Origin: Maccoyibacter sp900556645
GTDB taxonomy: Bacteria; Bacillota; Clostridia; Lachnospirales; Lachnospiraceae
Direction of reading: 5' to 3'
Assembly (NCBI GenBank): GCA_958349535.1
Contig: CATWDJ010000003.1
Coordinates: 62,001 to 126,000 of the forward strand
DNA: 64,000 bases
The notes below the pieces were generated by a model. That model was given only the letters and a program-made list of their open reading frames with translations, was not told where the DNA came from and searched no databases. The position numbers and the translations under genes were made by a program. Of this stretch, positions 24,534-33,398 are shown one piece after another (position 1 is the first letter of the stretch; each line of letters opens with the position of its first letter).

Positions 24534-26663
24534 ATGGATAAAAATGTCAAGGTAATTAAGAAAGACGGAACAAAAGAAGATTTTAACGTACAAAAGGTAG
24601 TTGTGGCAGTCAACAAGTCTGCATACAGAGCATTGATTACATTTACGGAAGAGGAATTGAAGTTTATCTGCCAGTTTGTGGAAGAAAAAGTAGAAGAGAT
24701 GCAGATTACGGAGATTCCGATTGCTACCATGCACAATATTGTGGAGGGAGCATTGGAGCGTGTGAATCCCATTGTGGCAAAGAGCTACCGTGATTATAGA
24801 AATTACAAGCAGGATTTCGTACAGATGTTGGACGAGGTATATAAGAAAAGCCAGTCCATCATGTATATAGGTGACAAGGAGAATTCCAATACGGACAGTG
24901 CCTTGGTATCCACAAAACGAAGCCTGATATTCAATGAATTGAACAAGGAATTATATAAGAAATTTTTCATGACCACAGAGGAAATTCAGGCATGCCGGGA
25001 TGGTTATATCTATGTTCACGATATGTCTGCCAGAAGAGATACCATGAACTGCTGTCTCTTTGATGTGGAGAACGTTCTCCGTGGTGGTTTTGAGATGGGA
25101 AACCTCTGGTACAATGAGCCGAAGACTTTGGATGTTGCATTCGACGTTATTGGAGATATTGTGCTCAGTGCAGCCAGCCAGCAGTACGGCGGATTTACCG
25201 TACCGAATGTGGAAAAGATTTTGGAGCCATATGCACAGAAATCTTATAAGAAGTACAAAGAAAAATATATGAGTCTCGGATTAAGCGAGGAGCGTGCCGA
25301 GGAAGAAACTCTTAAAAACATAGAGAGAGACTTTGAACAGGGTGTTCAGGGATGGGAGTACAAATTTAATTCGGTTTCCTCTAGTCGTGGAGATTATCCA
25401 TTCATTACCATGACCTTCGGAAACGGTACAAAACCATTTGAAAAAATGGCATCTATTGCCATGTTGAAGGTGCGTCAGAAGGGACAGGGAAGAGATGGTC
25501 ACAGAAAACCGGTACTGTTCCCGAAACTGGTATTTTTATATGATGAAAATCTGCATGGTCCGGGCAAGGAGTTAGAAGATGTTTTTGAGGCAGGTATCGA
25601 ATGTTCCAGACATACCATGTATCCGGATTGGCTCAGCCTTACCGGAAAAGGCTATATTGCATCTATGTACAAACAGTACGGAGAGGTTATCAGTCCTATG
25701 GGATGCCGTGCATTCCTGTCTCCGTGGTACATTGAGGGCGGTATGTATCCGAAGGATGAAAATGACAGACCACGTTTCGTGGGAAGATTCAATATCGGTG
25801 TGGTCAGTCTTCATTTGCCGATGATTCTGGCAAAGTCAAGACAGGAAGGTAAAGATTTTTATGAGGTGCTGGACTACTATCTGGAGCTGATTCGTCAGAT
25901 TCATATTCGTACCTATGCATATTTAGGCGAGATGCGGGCATCTACCAATCCGCTGGCTTACTGTGAAGGCGGTTTTTATGGTGGAAATCTCCACTATAAC
26001 GACAGAATCAAACCGTTGTTAAAAACAGCTACTGCATCCTTTGGAATTACGGCATTTAATGAATTGCAGCAGTTGTACAACGGCAAATCCTTGGTGGAGG
26101 ACGGACAGTTTGCCATTGAGGTATTAGAGCATATCAATAAAAAGGTAACGGAATTTAAAGAGGCAGACGGCAATCTTTATGCTATTTATGCTACTCCGGC
26201 AGAGAATCTCTGTGGTTTGCAGGTAAAGCAGTTCCGTGCAAAATACGGCATTATTGAGAATGTTTCCGACCGTGAATATGTCAGCAACGGATTCCATTGC
26301 CATGTGACAGAGGATATTACTCCGATTCAGAAACAGGATTTGGAGTACCGTTTCTGGGAGCTTTCTAACGGTGGTAAGATTCAGTATGTAAAATATCCGA
26401 TTAACTATAATCGGGAGGCGGTAAAAACTTTAGTCAGAAGAGCCATGGATATGGGATTTTATGAAGGCGTAAACCTGTCTCTGGCGTATTGCGACGACTG
26501 CGGTCATCAGGAATTGGAGATGGATGTATGTCCGAAATGCGGAAGCCGCAATCTTACAAAAATAGACCGTATGAATGGATATCTTTCCTATTCCAGAGTA
26601 AAGGGAGATACCAGACTGAATGATGCCAAGATGGCGGAGATAGCAGAGAGAAAGAGCATGTAG
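24534..26663 (+). CDS. nrdD: Anaerobic (class III) ribonucleoside-triphosphate reductase
   Basis: The protein of about 709 residues makes dNTPs under anoxia by glycyl-radical chemistry. It has an N-terminal ATP-cone regulatory domain (KVIKKDGTKEDFNVQKVVVAV), the large barrel domain with DMSARRDTMNCCLFD, the C-terminal zinc site CDDCGHQELEMDVCPKCGS, and the radical site RMNGYLSYSRVKGDTR. An ATG at 24525 is in frame but crowds the AAGG site; the ATG at 24534 has proper 9-nt spacing. The activase nrdG follows 8 bp downstream. Confidence 0.97.
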   Translation: MDKNVKVIKKDGTKEDFNVQKVVVAVNKSAYRALITFTEEELKFICQFVEEKVEEMQITEIPIATMHNIVEGALERVNPIVAKSYRDYRNYKQDFVQMLDEVYKKSQSIMYIGDKENSNTDSALVSTKRSLIFNELNKELYKKFFMTTEEIQACRDGYIYVHDMSARRDTMNCCLFDVENVLRGGFEMGNLWYNEPKTLDVAFDVIGDIVLSAASQQYGGFTVPNVEKILEPYAQKSYKKYKEKYMSLGLSEERAEEETLKNIERDFEQGVQGWEYKFNSVSSSRGDYPFITMTFGNGTKPFEKMASIAMLKVRQKGQGRDGHRKPVLFPKLVFLYDENLHGPGKELEDVFEAGIECSRHTMYPDWLSLTGKGYIASMYKQYGEVISPMGCRAFLSPWYIEGGMYPKDENDRPRFVGRFNIGVVSLHLPMILAKSRQEGKDFYEVLDYYLELIRQIHIRTYAYLGEMRASTNPLAYCEGGFYGGNLHYNDRIKPLLKTATASFGITAFNELQQLYNGKSLVEDGQFAIEVLEHINKKVTEFKEADGNLYAIYATPAENLCGLQVKQFRAKYGIIENVSDREYVSNGFHCHVTEDITPIQKQDLEYRFWELSNGGKIQYVKYPINYNREAVKTLVRRAMDMGFYEGVNLSLAYCDDCGHQELEMDVCPKCGSRNLTKIDRMNGYLSYSRVKGDTRLNDAKMAEIAERKSM

Positions 26664-26671
26664 GAGGCAGA

Positions 26672-27163
26672 ATGCGTTATCATAATATTACAAAGGACGA
26701 TATGTTGAATGGAGACGGGCTTCGGACCGTTCTCTGGGTATCCGGCTGTGACCATTGTTGCAAGGATTGCCAAAATCCCATCACATGGGATCCTAACGGT
26801 GGGTTAGTGTTTGATGCAGAGGCAAAAGAGGAGTTATACGAGGTGTTGGGAAGGGATTATATTTCCGGCCTGACTCTCAGCGGAGGTGACCCGCTTTACG
26901 CCACCAATCGGGATGAAATACTGAAACTGGTAAAGGAAGTCAAAGAGAAGTTCCCTACCAAAACCATCTGGATGTACACCGGATTTTTGTGGGAGAGTAT
27001 CAAAGATTTGGAAATCATGAATTATATAGATGTTCTGGTGGATGGTGAATTTGAAGTGGACAAAAAGGATGTCCAGCTTTTCTGGAGAGGAAGTGCCAAC
27101 CAGAGAGTCATTGATGTGCCAAAGACAAAAGAAAGCGGAGAAGTGGTACTTCATTGTGAATAG
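26672..27163 (+). CDS. nrdG: Anaerobic ribonucleotide reductase-activating protein
   Basis: The 163-residue radical-SAM enzyme installs the glycyl radical on NrdD. The cluster motif is CDHCCKDC (C-x3-C-x2-C, around residue 27), followed by QNPITWDP and the SAM-binding glycine motif TLSGGDPL. TAGGAGGCAGA precedes the ATG. It is in an operon with nrdD and the dUTPase gene. Confidence 0.97.
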   Translation: MRYHNITKDDMLNGDGLRTVLWVSGCDHCCKDCQNPITWDPNGGLVFDAEAKEELYEVLGRDYISGLTLSGGDPLYATNRDEILKLVKEVKEKFPTKTIWMYTGFLWESIKDLEIMNYIDVLVDGEFEVDKKDVQLFWRGSANQRVIDVPKTKESGEVVLHCE

Positions 27164-27171
27164 GAGAGCAT

Positions 27172-27606
27172 ATGGAAACTATTAGAATTAAATATTTTAC
27201 AGACAAAATTGACAAACTGGAATATATCGACGGAAAATCCGACTGGATTGATTTGCGGGCAAGTGAGACCATATCCTTAAAAGCCGGAGAATTTAAACTG
27301 ATTCCATTAGGAGTGGCAATGGAGCTGCCGAAGGGGTATGAGGCACATATTGTGCCAAGAAGTTCGACTTTTAAAAATTACGGAATTATCCAGACCAATA
27401 GCTGTGGCATTGTAGACTGTACCTATTGCGGAGACGAGGATATGTGGAGAATGCCGGTTTATGCCACCAGAGATACGGTTATCGGAGAAAACGAAAGAAT
27501 CTGTCAGTTCCGTATTTTTGAAAATATGCCCCAAATTAACTTTGATGAGGTGGAAAGCTTGGGAAATGCCAATCGTGGCGGCTTTGGAACCACCGGAAAA
27601 AAATAA
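27172..27606 (+). CDS. dut: dUTP diphosphatase
   Basis: The 144-residue trimeric dUTPase hydrolyses dUTP to dUMP. Conserved motifs: WIDLRAS, PRSSTFKNYGI, the uracil-pocket region NSCGIVDCTYCGDEDMWRMP, ENERICQFRI, and the C-terminal RGGFGTTG loop. Motif 3 reads GIVDCTYCGDE in place of the common GVIDxxYRGE, as in the YosS-like branch. It lies 8 bp after nrdG, so dNTP production and dUTP clearance share one transcript. Confidence 0.92.
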   Translation: METIRIKYFTDKIDKLEYIDGKSDWIDLRASETISLKAGEFKLIPLGVAMELPKGYEAHIVPRSSTFKNYGIIQTNSCGIVDCTYCGDEDMWRMPVYATRDTVIGENERICQFRIFENMPQINFDEVESLGNANRGGFGTTGKK

Positions 27607-27644
27607 TCCGTCAAACTGCACAAGAAAAGAGAGAAACTTTGTGG

Positions 27645-27680
27645 AATCCCTGTATAGTAAAAATACAGGGATTTTTTTAT
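27645..27680 (+). terminator. Terminator of nrdD-nrdG-dut
   Basis: AATCCCTGTAT pairs perfectly with ATACAGGGATT around AGTAAAA, followed by a run of T. Confidence 0.9.
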
Positions 27681-27720
27681 AGTAATACTAACGAAAATCA
27701 GATTTGCAGGAGGAGATAAA

Positions 27721-28833
27721 ATGGCAAGTTTATCATTGAAAAATATAGGAAAACGTTATCCCAACGGATTCGAGGCAGTGAAAGATTTTAATTTGGAAAT
27801 CGAGGACAAAGAATTTATTATTTTTGTAGGTCCTTCCGGCTGTGGAAAATCCACCACTCTGAGAATGATAGCAGGATTGGAGGATATTACAGATGGAGAA
27901 CTCTATATCGATGGAAAGAAAATGAATGATGTGGAGCCGAAAGACAGAGATATTGCGATGGTATTCCAGAACTACGCACTTTATCCTCATATGACGGTAT
28001 TTGACAATATGGCATTTGGATTAAAGCTGCGGAAAGTATCTAAGGAAGAGATTAAGGAAAAGGTTATAGAGGCAGCTAAAATTTTGGATTTGGAGAAGCT
28101 TTTGGACCGTAAACCGAAGGCACTTTCCGGCGGACAGAGACAGAGGGTTGCCATGGGTCGTGCCATTGTAAGAAATCCAAAGGTATTTTTGATGGATGAA
28201 CCTTTATCAAACTTGGATGCAAAACTGCGTGTACAGATGCGTTCTGAGATTGCAAGTCTTCATCAGCGTCTGGGAGCCACCATCATTTACGTTACCCATG
28301 ACCAGACAGAGGCCATGACTCTGGGAACCAGAATTGTAGTATTAAAAGATGGAGTAATTCAGCAGGTGGATTCTCCGAAAAAATTATACAATGAACCGGA
28401 TAATCTTTTTGTGGCAGGCTTTATCGGCTCCCCACAGATGAACTTTATTGATGCTACCTGCGTGGTGGAGGGAGAGAAGGTAAGTCTGAAATTTGGAGAG
28501 TTTTCTGCTACCTTACCGCCGGTAAAGGCTAAGAAGCTCATTGACGGAGGTTACAACGGAAAAACCGTGGTAATGGGAATTCGTCCGGATGACATCGACG
28601 ATTCTGAAATCAGCATTGAAACCCATAAGGAATCTCTGATTGAAGCAGATGTTACCGGATATGAACTTTTAGGTTCCGAGGTTTTACTTTATTATCAAGT
28701 GGCAGATGTGGCAATGACAGCACGGATTCCGGCAAGAACTACAGCACAGATGGGAGATCATATCAAGTTGGCACTGGATGCAGAAAAAATTCATGTATTT
28801 GACAAGGAGACAGAGCTGACTATTACAAATTAA
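27721..28833 (+). CDS. ugpC: Sugar ABC transporter ATPase (UgpC/MsmK type), orphan
   Basis: The 370-residue protein has Walker A GPSGCGKST, Q-loop QNYALYPHMTV, the signature LSGGQRQRVAMGR, Walker B VFLMDEPLSNLD, the switch VTHDQTEAM, and a C-terminal TOBE/OB regulatory domain (about residues 235-365). This is the CUT1-family ATPase that energises binding-protein-dependent sugar uptake. No permease or solute-binding gene is adjacent, which fits the shared, multitask ATPase (MsmK-like) seen in many Bacillota. GCAGGAGGAG precedes the ATG. Confidence 0.88.
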   Translation: MASLSLKNIGKRYPNGFEAVKDFNLEIEDKEFIIFVGPSGCGKSTTLRMIAGLEDITDGELYIDGKKMNDVEPKDRDIAMVFQNYALYPHMTVFDNMAFGLKLRKVSKEEIKEKVIEAAKILDLEKLLDRKPKALSGGQRQRVAMGRAIVRNPKVFLMDEPLSNLDAKLRVQMRSEIASLHQRLGATIIYVTHDQTEAMTLGTRIVVLKDGVIQQVDSPKKLYNEPDNLFVAGFIGSPQMNFIDATCVVEGEKVSLKFGEFSATLPPVKAKKLIDGGYNGKTVVMGIRPDDIDDSEISIETHKESLIEADVTGYELLGSEVLLYYQVADVAMTARIPARTTAQMGDHIKLALDAEKIHVFDKETELTITN

Positions 28834-28917
28834 CTCTAAATTCTGTGGAAATGATTGGAATTTAAAGAAAATTGTTTTATAATGGAAAAAGAATTTAGAA
28901 CGAAAGATGGAGAAGCT

Positions 28918-29844
28918 ATGCTACACGTTTTTATCATTAATTCTTTTTCCGGAAATGAGAAAAAAACCATAGGTATCCGTGAGAAACTGGAGCATATAAA
29001 AAATATGGAATATCTGGTATTCAATTCGGAGTATCCGGGACATGAAGGAGTGCTGGCAAAACAGATTTGTGACCTTTTCCCGGAGGAAAAGATACGTTTT
29101 TATGCCTGTGGGGGTTCAGGAACCTTTCGGAACATCTTAAAAATGATACCTGCTGACCGGGTCATTGAACTGGCAGAACTGCCATGCGGATTGAGCAATG
29201 ACTTTCTGAATCTATATGGTTCGGAACGGGAAAAGTTTGAGGATTTAGAAAATCTGGTTTATGGACAGGCTGAGGATTTGGATTATCTGAAAACTACGGT
29301 AGGAGCAGGACACAATACAGTATCGGTAGGATTCGACGGAACTATTGTAAAGGGAGCCCTTATTTTAAAGAAGCTTCCTTTTTTCCGTGGAATGCTGCCG
29401 TATTTTCTTGTTTCCATTGCGGCTGTATTGCATACGGATATTCCGGAACTTCAGATTATTGCAGACGGAGAAGTTTTTGAGGGACGTTTTTACGAGATTG
29501 CCGTAGGAAATGGCAACAGATTGGGTGGAATTTTTCACTTTGGAAAGAAAGCTCATGCAAAGAATGGAAAAATGCAGCTGATTATGGTGCCCACCAAGGG
29601 CTTTTGGTATAAAATCCATATGATGTATGCAGCAATGTTGAATCATCAGGAACTGCTGGAGCGAAGAGCTATCTGTCGAATGGTAAAATCTTTGGAAATC
29701 CACAGTTTGGACGGAAGGGAAATGATTGTCAATGTGGATGGGGAACTGGAGAAAGCGAAAAAAGTCCGCATTGATATTTGCGAGAATGGGATGCATTTTG
29801 TGGAGCCAAAGAATTTGGATAGGAGTAAATTGTTATGGAAGTAA
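28918..29844 (+). CDS. Diacylglycerol kinase-like lipid kinase
   Basis: The protein of about 308 residues has the DAGK catalytic fold: N-terminal HVFIINSFSGN, the nucleotide-binding loop YACGGSGTFRNIL (canonical GGDGT reads GGSGT here), LPCGLSNDFLN, VSVGFDGTIV and VNVDGELEKAK. The open frame begins at 28855, but the ATG at 28918 has GATGGAG upstream and gives the usual family start. The Asp-to-Ser change in the GGDGT loop could affect activity. It overlaps the downstream hybrid kinase by 10 bp. Confidence 0.75.
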   Translation: MLHVFIINSFSGNEKKTIGIREKLEHIKNMEYLVFNSEYPGHEGVLAKQICDLFPEEKIRFYACGGSGTFRNILKMIPADRVIELAELPCGLSNDFLNLYGSEREKFEDLENLVYGQAEDLDYLKTTVGAGHNTVSVGFDGTIVKGALILKKLPFFRGMLPYFLVSIAAVLHTDIPELQIIADGEVFEGRFYEIAVGNGNRLGGIFHFGKKAHAKNGKMQLIMVPTKGFWYKIHMMYAAMLNHQELLERRAICRMVKSLEIHSLDGREMIVNVDGELEKAKKVRIDICENGMHFVEPKNLDRSKLLWK

Positions 29845-32222
29845 GAAGTCCTCTTGTACAAAAAATCATGCTTTGGGATTATGTGGTGGTGGGAACATTG
29901 CTGTTTATCATCATGGGAACGGAACAAACAGAGTTCCGGCTGTTGGAAATCGGAATGATGGTCTTGTTGCTGATCGGTGGTGCTGTACTTTTTTTCCAGA
30001 CCTGTCTCAGAAAAACCGCAGATATTTATCAGGGTTTCGTTTTTATGACCGTGTTTGAACTGTTAAGTATTGGAGCGGCAATCTATTATGAAGACCCCAT
30101 TATCATACACTTACTGTTTATACTGATTATTATTACCATTGCTGTGTATCGTAATTTTCAGCTTTGTGAATTGTCTTTGGTAGTGACATTTCTCCAATAT
30201 CTCTTCTATTTTGGTTTGGTGAGAGAAGAAGTGATAACCATAGGCATTGAGGTATATCGGATGGTATGGGCAGCAGTGGGTGTAATGGGCTCCGGGGTGG
30301 TGTTGGCAACCATTATCGGAAATGAAGAGAAAAACAGACGGGTCATTCGGGAGAACCGAAGGACTTCTTTGGATATGCTAAAATTGGTAGAAATGAAAAA
30401 AGAAGAAGCTGAGCATATGGCAAATGTAAAAAGTGCTTTTCTGGCAAATATGTCTCATGAGATAAGGACGCCGATCAATGCCGTATTGGGAATGAATGAA
30501 TTGATTCTGAGGGAAGCTAATCAGAAAGATGTTTTGGATTATGCCTACAATATTGAACTGGCAGGGAAAGCTCTGTTATCCATCGTCAATGATATTTTGG
30601 ATATTTCCAAGATAGAGTCCGGCAAGACAGAACTGGTATCGGGAGAATACAATGTGGCTGCCTCCATTTACAATTTTATTGAAATGTCACGGGCAAGAGC
30701 GGAGAAAAAAGGAATTCTTCTAAAAGTAGATATTGCGGAAAATCTTCCCAGTAAGATGTACGGAGATGAGATGCGGTTGAAGCAGATTTATACCAATATC
30801 CTGAATAATGCCATTAAATATACGGAAAAGGGAGAGATTACCCTTACGCTGACAGGAGAGGAAATCGGCGATGATAAAATTTTTACTAAAGCAACCATCT
30901 CCGATACCGGTATCGGAATCCGGGAAGAGGATTTGGATAAGATTTTTGATGCTTTTCAGCGGGTAGATGAGGAGAAGAACCAGAAAATTGAAGGTACGGG
31001 ACTGGGCATGTCCATTACCAAACAGCTGGTGGAACTCATGGGCGGAAAAATATATGTGGAAAGTGAATACGGAAAAGGAAGTACATTTCATGTAGAACTG
31101 GTACAGGGAATTGTGGACCGGACCCCCATCGGAAGAATTGACCAGGCGGTGGAGCAGAACCGGGAGATAGAAAAGCACAAAAGAGCGGTACTTTTGGCAC
31201 CGGAGGCAAAATTGCTGGTGGTAGATGACAATCAGATGAATCTGAATGTCATGAAAGGATTGTTGAAAAGAACGGAAATGCAGGTGGATTTGGTTTTAAG
31301 CGGAAAGGAAGCCTTAGAAGCCGTTACAAAGACATCATATGATGTGATTCTGATGGATCATATGATGCCGGAAATGGATGGCGTAGAGGCACTGCATAGG
31401 TTACGGAAATTGAAAGAAAATCAAAATCCACAGGCAAAGGTGATTGTACTGACTGCAAATGCGGCAATCGGTTCCAGAGAAGAATATCTGAAAATGGGAT
31501 TTGACGATTATCTTTCCAAACCTATTGAAGCCATGAACTTGGAAAATATGATAAAGAAGTATCTTCCGAAAGAATTGGTGCATGAGATAGAGGAGGTTGT
31601 AGAGGAGACACAAAATCTGGAAGAAATTGAATTTTTGGAAGAAAAACTGCGTCCTTTTGGAATCCATTTAAAGCAGGGGCTGATTTATGTAGAAGGAGAA
31701 TTGGAACAATATGTGGATATGGTAAAATTATTCCTGCGGCAGTCAGAGGCAAGAAAAGAAAAAATGAGAGGTTTTTTAAAAGAGGGGAATACTGAGGAAT
31801 ATACCATTGAAGTACATGCGTTAAAGAGTAACGGAAAAATGATTGGCAGCAGAAAAATGTCTGAACTGGCCTATGAGATGGAAATACAGGGAAGAAATGG
31901 GAAATTGGAATATCTGCGACAGAATCAGGCGAAACTGGAAGAAGGATGGGAAGAATTGGAGCAGGGGCTTCGCATACTGATGGAAGAACAGCAAAAAACA
32001 GTAATGGAAGAAACGGTAGAAACCATGACGCCGGAAGAAGTTCAGGTAAGAGTAGAAAGGCTGCGGAACGCCATAGAAGAGATGGATGTGGAAGCGGCAC
32101 AGGAGGAATTGGAGACTTTGCTCTGCGGGGAGATGGAGCAATCTCAGAAAGAGAGATTCATGCAGGTACGGAATTGTCTGGAAGAATTTTCTTATCAGGA
32201 AGCATTGGAAATTCTGAAATAG
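29835..32222 (+). CDS. Hybrid sensor histidine kinase (HK-receiver-Hpt)
   Basis: The 795-residue protein has about six membrane helices in residues 14-165 with no large outer loop. A HisKA domain follows with phospho-His H208 (FLANMSHEIRTP), then HATPase_c (N box NILNNAIKY, G1 DTGIGI, G2 GTGLGM), a receiver with D508 (VILMDHMMPEMDG), and an Hpt domain with H661 (IEVHALKSNGKMIG). The C-terminal 100 residues are Glu/Gln-rich and helical. Output must pass to another response regulator, none of which lies next door. Its domain order matches the frameshifted kinase at 52.4 kb. Confidence 0.93.
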   Translation: MEVRSPLVQKIMLWDYVVVGTLLFIIMGTEQTEFRLLEIGMMVLLLIGGAVLFFQTCLRKTADIYQGFVFMTVFELLSIGAAIYYEDPIIIHLLFILIIITIAVYRNFQLCELSLVVTFLQYLFYFGLVREEVITIGIEVYRMVWAAVGVMGSGVVLATIIGNEEKNRRVIRENRRTSLDMLKLVEMKKEEAEHMANVKSAFLANMSHEIRTPINAVLGMNELILREANQKDVLDYAYNIELAGKALLSIVNDILDISKIESGKTELVSGEYNVAASIYNFIEMSRARAEKKGILLKVDIAENLPSKMYGDEMRLKQIYTNILNNAIKYTEKGEITLTLTGEEIGDDKIFTKATISDTGIGIREEDLDKIFDAFQRVDEEKNQKIEGTGLGMSITKQLVELMGGKIYVESEYGKGSTFHVELVQGIVDRTPIGRIDQAVEQNREIEKHKRAVLLAPEAKLLVVDDNQMNLNVMKGLLKRTEMQVDLVLSGKEALEAVTKTSYDVILMDHMMPEMDGVEALHRLRKLKENQNPQAKVIVLTANAAIGSREEYLKMGFDDYLSKPIEAMNLENMIKKYLPKELVHEIEEVVEETQNLEEIEFLEEKLRPFGIHLKQGLIYVEGELEQYVDMVKLFLRQSEARKEKMRGFLKEGNTEEYTIEVHALKSNGKMIGSRKMSELAYEMEIQGRNGKLEYLRQNQAKLEEGWEELEQGLRILMEEQQKTVMEETVETMTPEEVQVRVERLRNAIEEMDVEAAQEELETLLCGEMEQSQKERFMQVRNCLEEFSYQEALEILK

Positions 32223-32241
32223 CATATGGAAGGTGATAAGG

Positions 32242-33261
32242 ATGGCAGATGGAAACCAGTGGCTGGAAATCTTAGAAGAAATCAAAGAAATCTCCGGATT
32301 GAACAGTGTTTTATACACAATAGAAGGGGAGGTGGCGGCCACCACGTTCCCGGAGGAAACCATAGAGGAATCCTGTTACGATTATCAGGTAGGAGAAGAA
32401 CCTTATCTGTTTCGAATCCAAGCCAAGGGAGAAGAAGCAAAGCTGGTGGGCAGACTGGCTGCGGCACAACTGTCACGGGCCATGGAATGGGAGAGCAAAA
32501 AACTGGACCGAAAAGTATTTATCCGAAATGTACTGTTTCAAAGATGTTCCCAGGAAGAACTTAACCGACAGGCGAAAAAGCTTTGGATTGAAGAATCGAA
32601 ATGGCTGGTGTATCTCATTGAAACAGAGGAAAAAGAGCGACCGGCATGTATGGAAATCATTCGTCAGCTTTCTTTGGAACCTCAAAAGGATTTTCTGGTG
32701 GAAGAGAACAAAGGGAAAATTCTTCTGGTAAAGGATATAAAAAATAAAGCTACTGAAGAATTGGAGCAGATTCCACGGCTTCTGGCAGACACCCTGCGTT
32801 CTGAATTAATAATTCCGGTAAGGATTGGATGCGGAAGACAAACCGAAGGTCTGGCAGAACTTCCGCAGGGATATGAACAGGCACGGCTGGCATTGGAAAT
32901 CGGAAAAATTTTTTATGCACAAAAGGATATTGTATCCTATGAGCATCTGGGACTTGGAAATATGATTTATGATATGTCACCTGCAAAATGCCGGCAGTTT
33001 GTGGAAGAGGTATTCGGCGGCAGAGAGAATGGATTAGACGAAGAGACACTGCATATGGTGCAGAAATTTTTTGAGAACAATTTAAATATTTCCGAAACAG
33101 CAAGACAGATGTATGTACATCGGAACACATTGGTATACCGTTTGGAGCGTCTGGAGAAAATGCTGGGAGTAGACATCCGTAAATTTGAAGATGCTGTGAA
33201 GGTGCAGACAGCTTTTATGGTGTTGGATTATCTCTGGTATTTAGACAGAAAAAAAGAGTAA
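32242..33261 (+). CDS. PucR/CdaR-family transcriptional regulator
   Basis: The protein of about 339 residues ends in the CdaR/PucR helix-turn-helix (FFENNLNISETARQMYVHRN then TLVYRLERLEKMLG), with a GGDEF-like/CdaR middle region and no recognised N-terminal sensor family. The ATG at 32242 has AAGGTG about 6 nt upstream; the frame opens at a GTG at 32233. It follows the hybrid kinase by 19 bp and may be part of its circuit or simply co-transcribed. Confidence 0.8.
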   Translation: MADGNQWLEILEEIKEISGLNSVLYTIEGEVAATTFPEETIEESCYDYQVGEEPYLFRIQAKGEEAKLVGRLAAAQLSRAMEWESKKLDRKVFIRNVLFQRCSQEELNRQAKKLWIEESKWLVYLIETEEKERPACMEIIRQLSLEPQKDFLVEENKGKILLVKDIKNKATEELEQIPRLLADTLRSELIIPVRIGCGRQTEGLAELPQGYEQARLALEIGKIFYAQKDIVSYEHLGLGNMIYDMSPAKCRQFVEEVFGGRENGLDEETLHMVQKFFENNLNISETARQMYVHRNTLVYRLERLEKMLGVDIRKFEDAVKVQTAFMVLDYLWYLDRKKE

Positions 33262-33293
33262 AAAAGAGGAATGATTTCTTTACAAGGGAAGAG

Positions 33294-33323
33294 TTGGCAT
33301 GTTACAATAATACAAAATATAGT
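33294..33323 (+). promoter_or_regulatory. Promoter for methyl-accepting protein gene
   Basis: TTGGCA (33294-33299) and TATAGT (33318-33323) are 18 bp apart. Confidence 0.45.
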
Positions 33324-33398
33324 GCAAAATAGCATAATAGACCCAATACTGTGGGATGAAGATAAGAAGTATATAAAGATGTCTGAGGAGGAAGATAT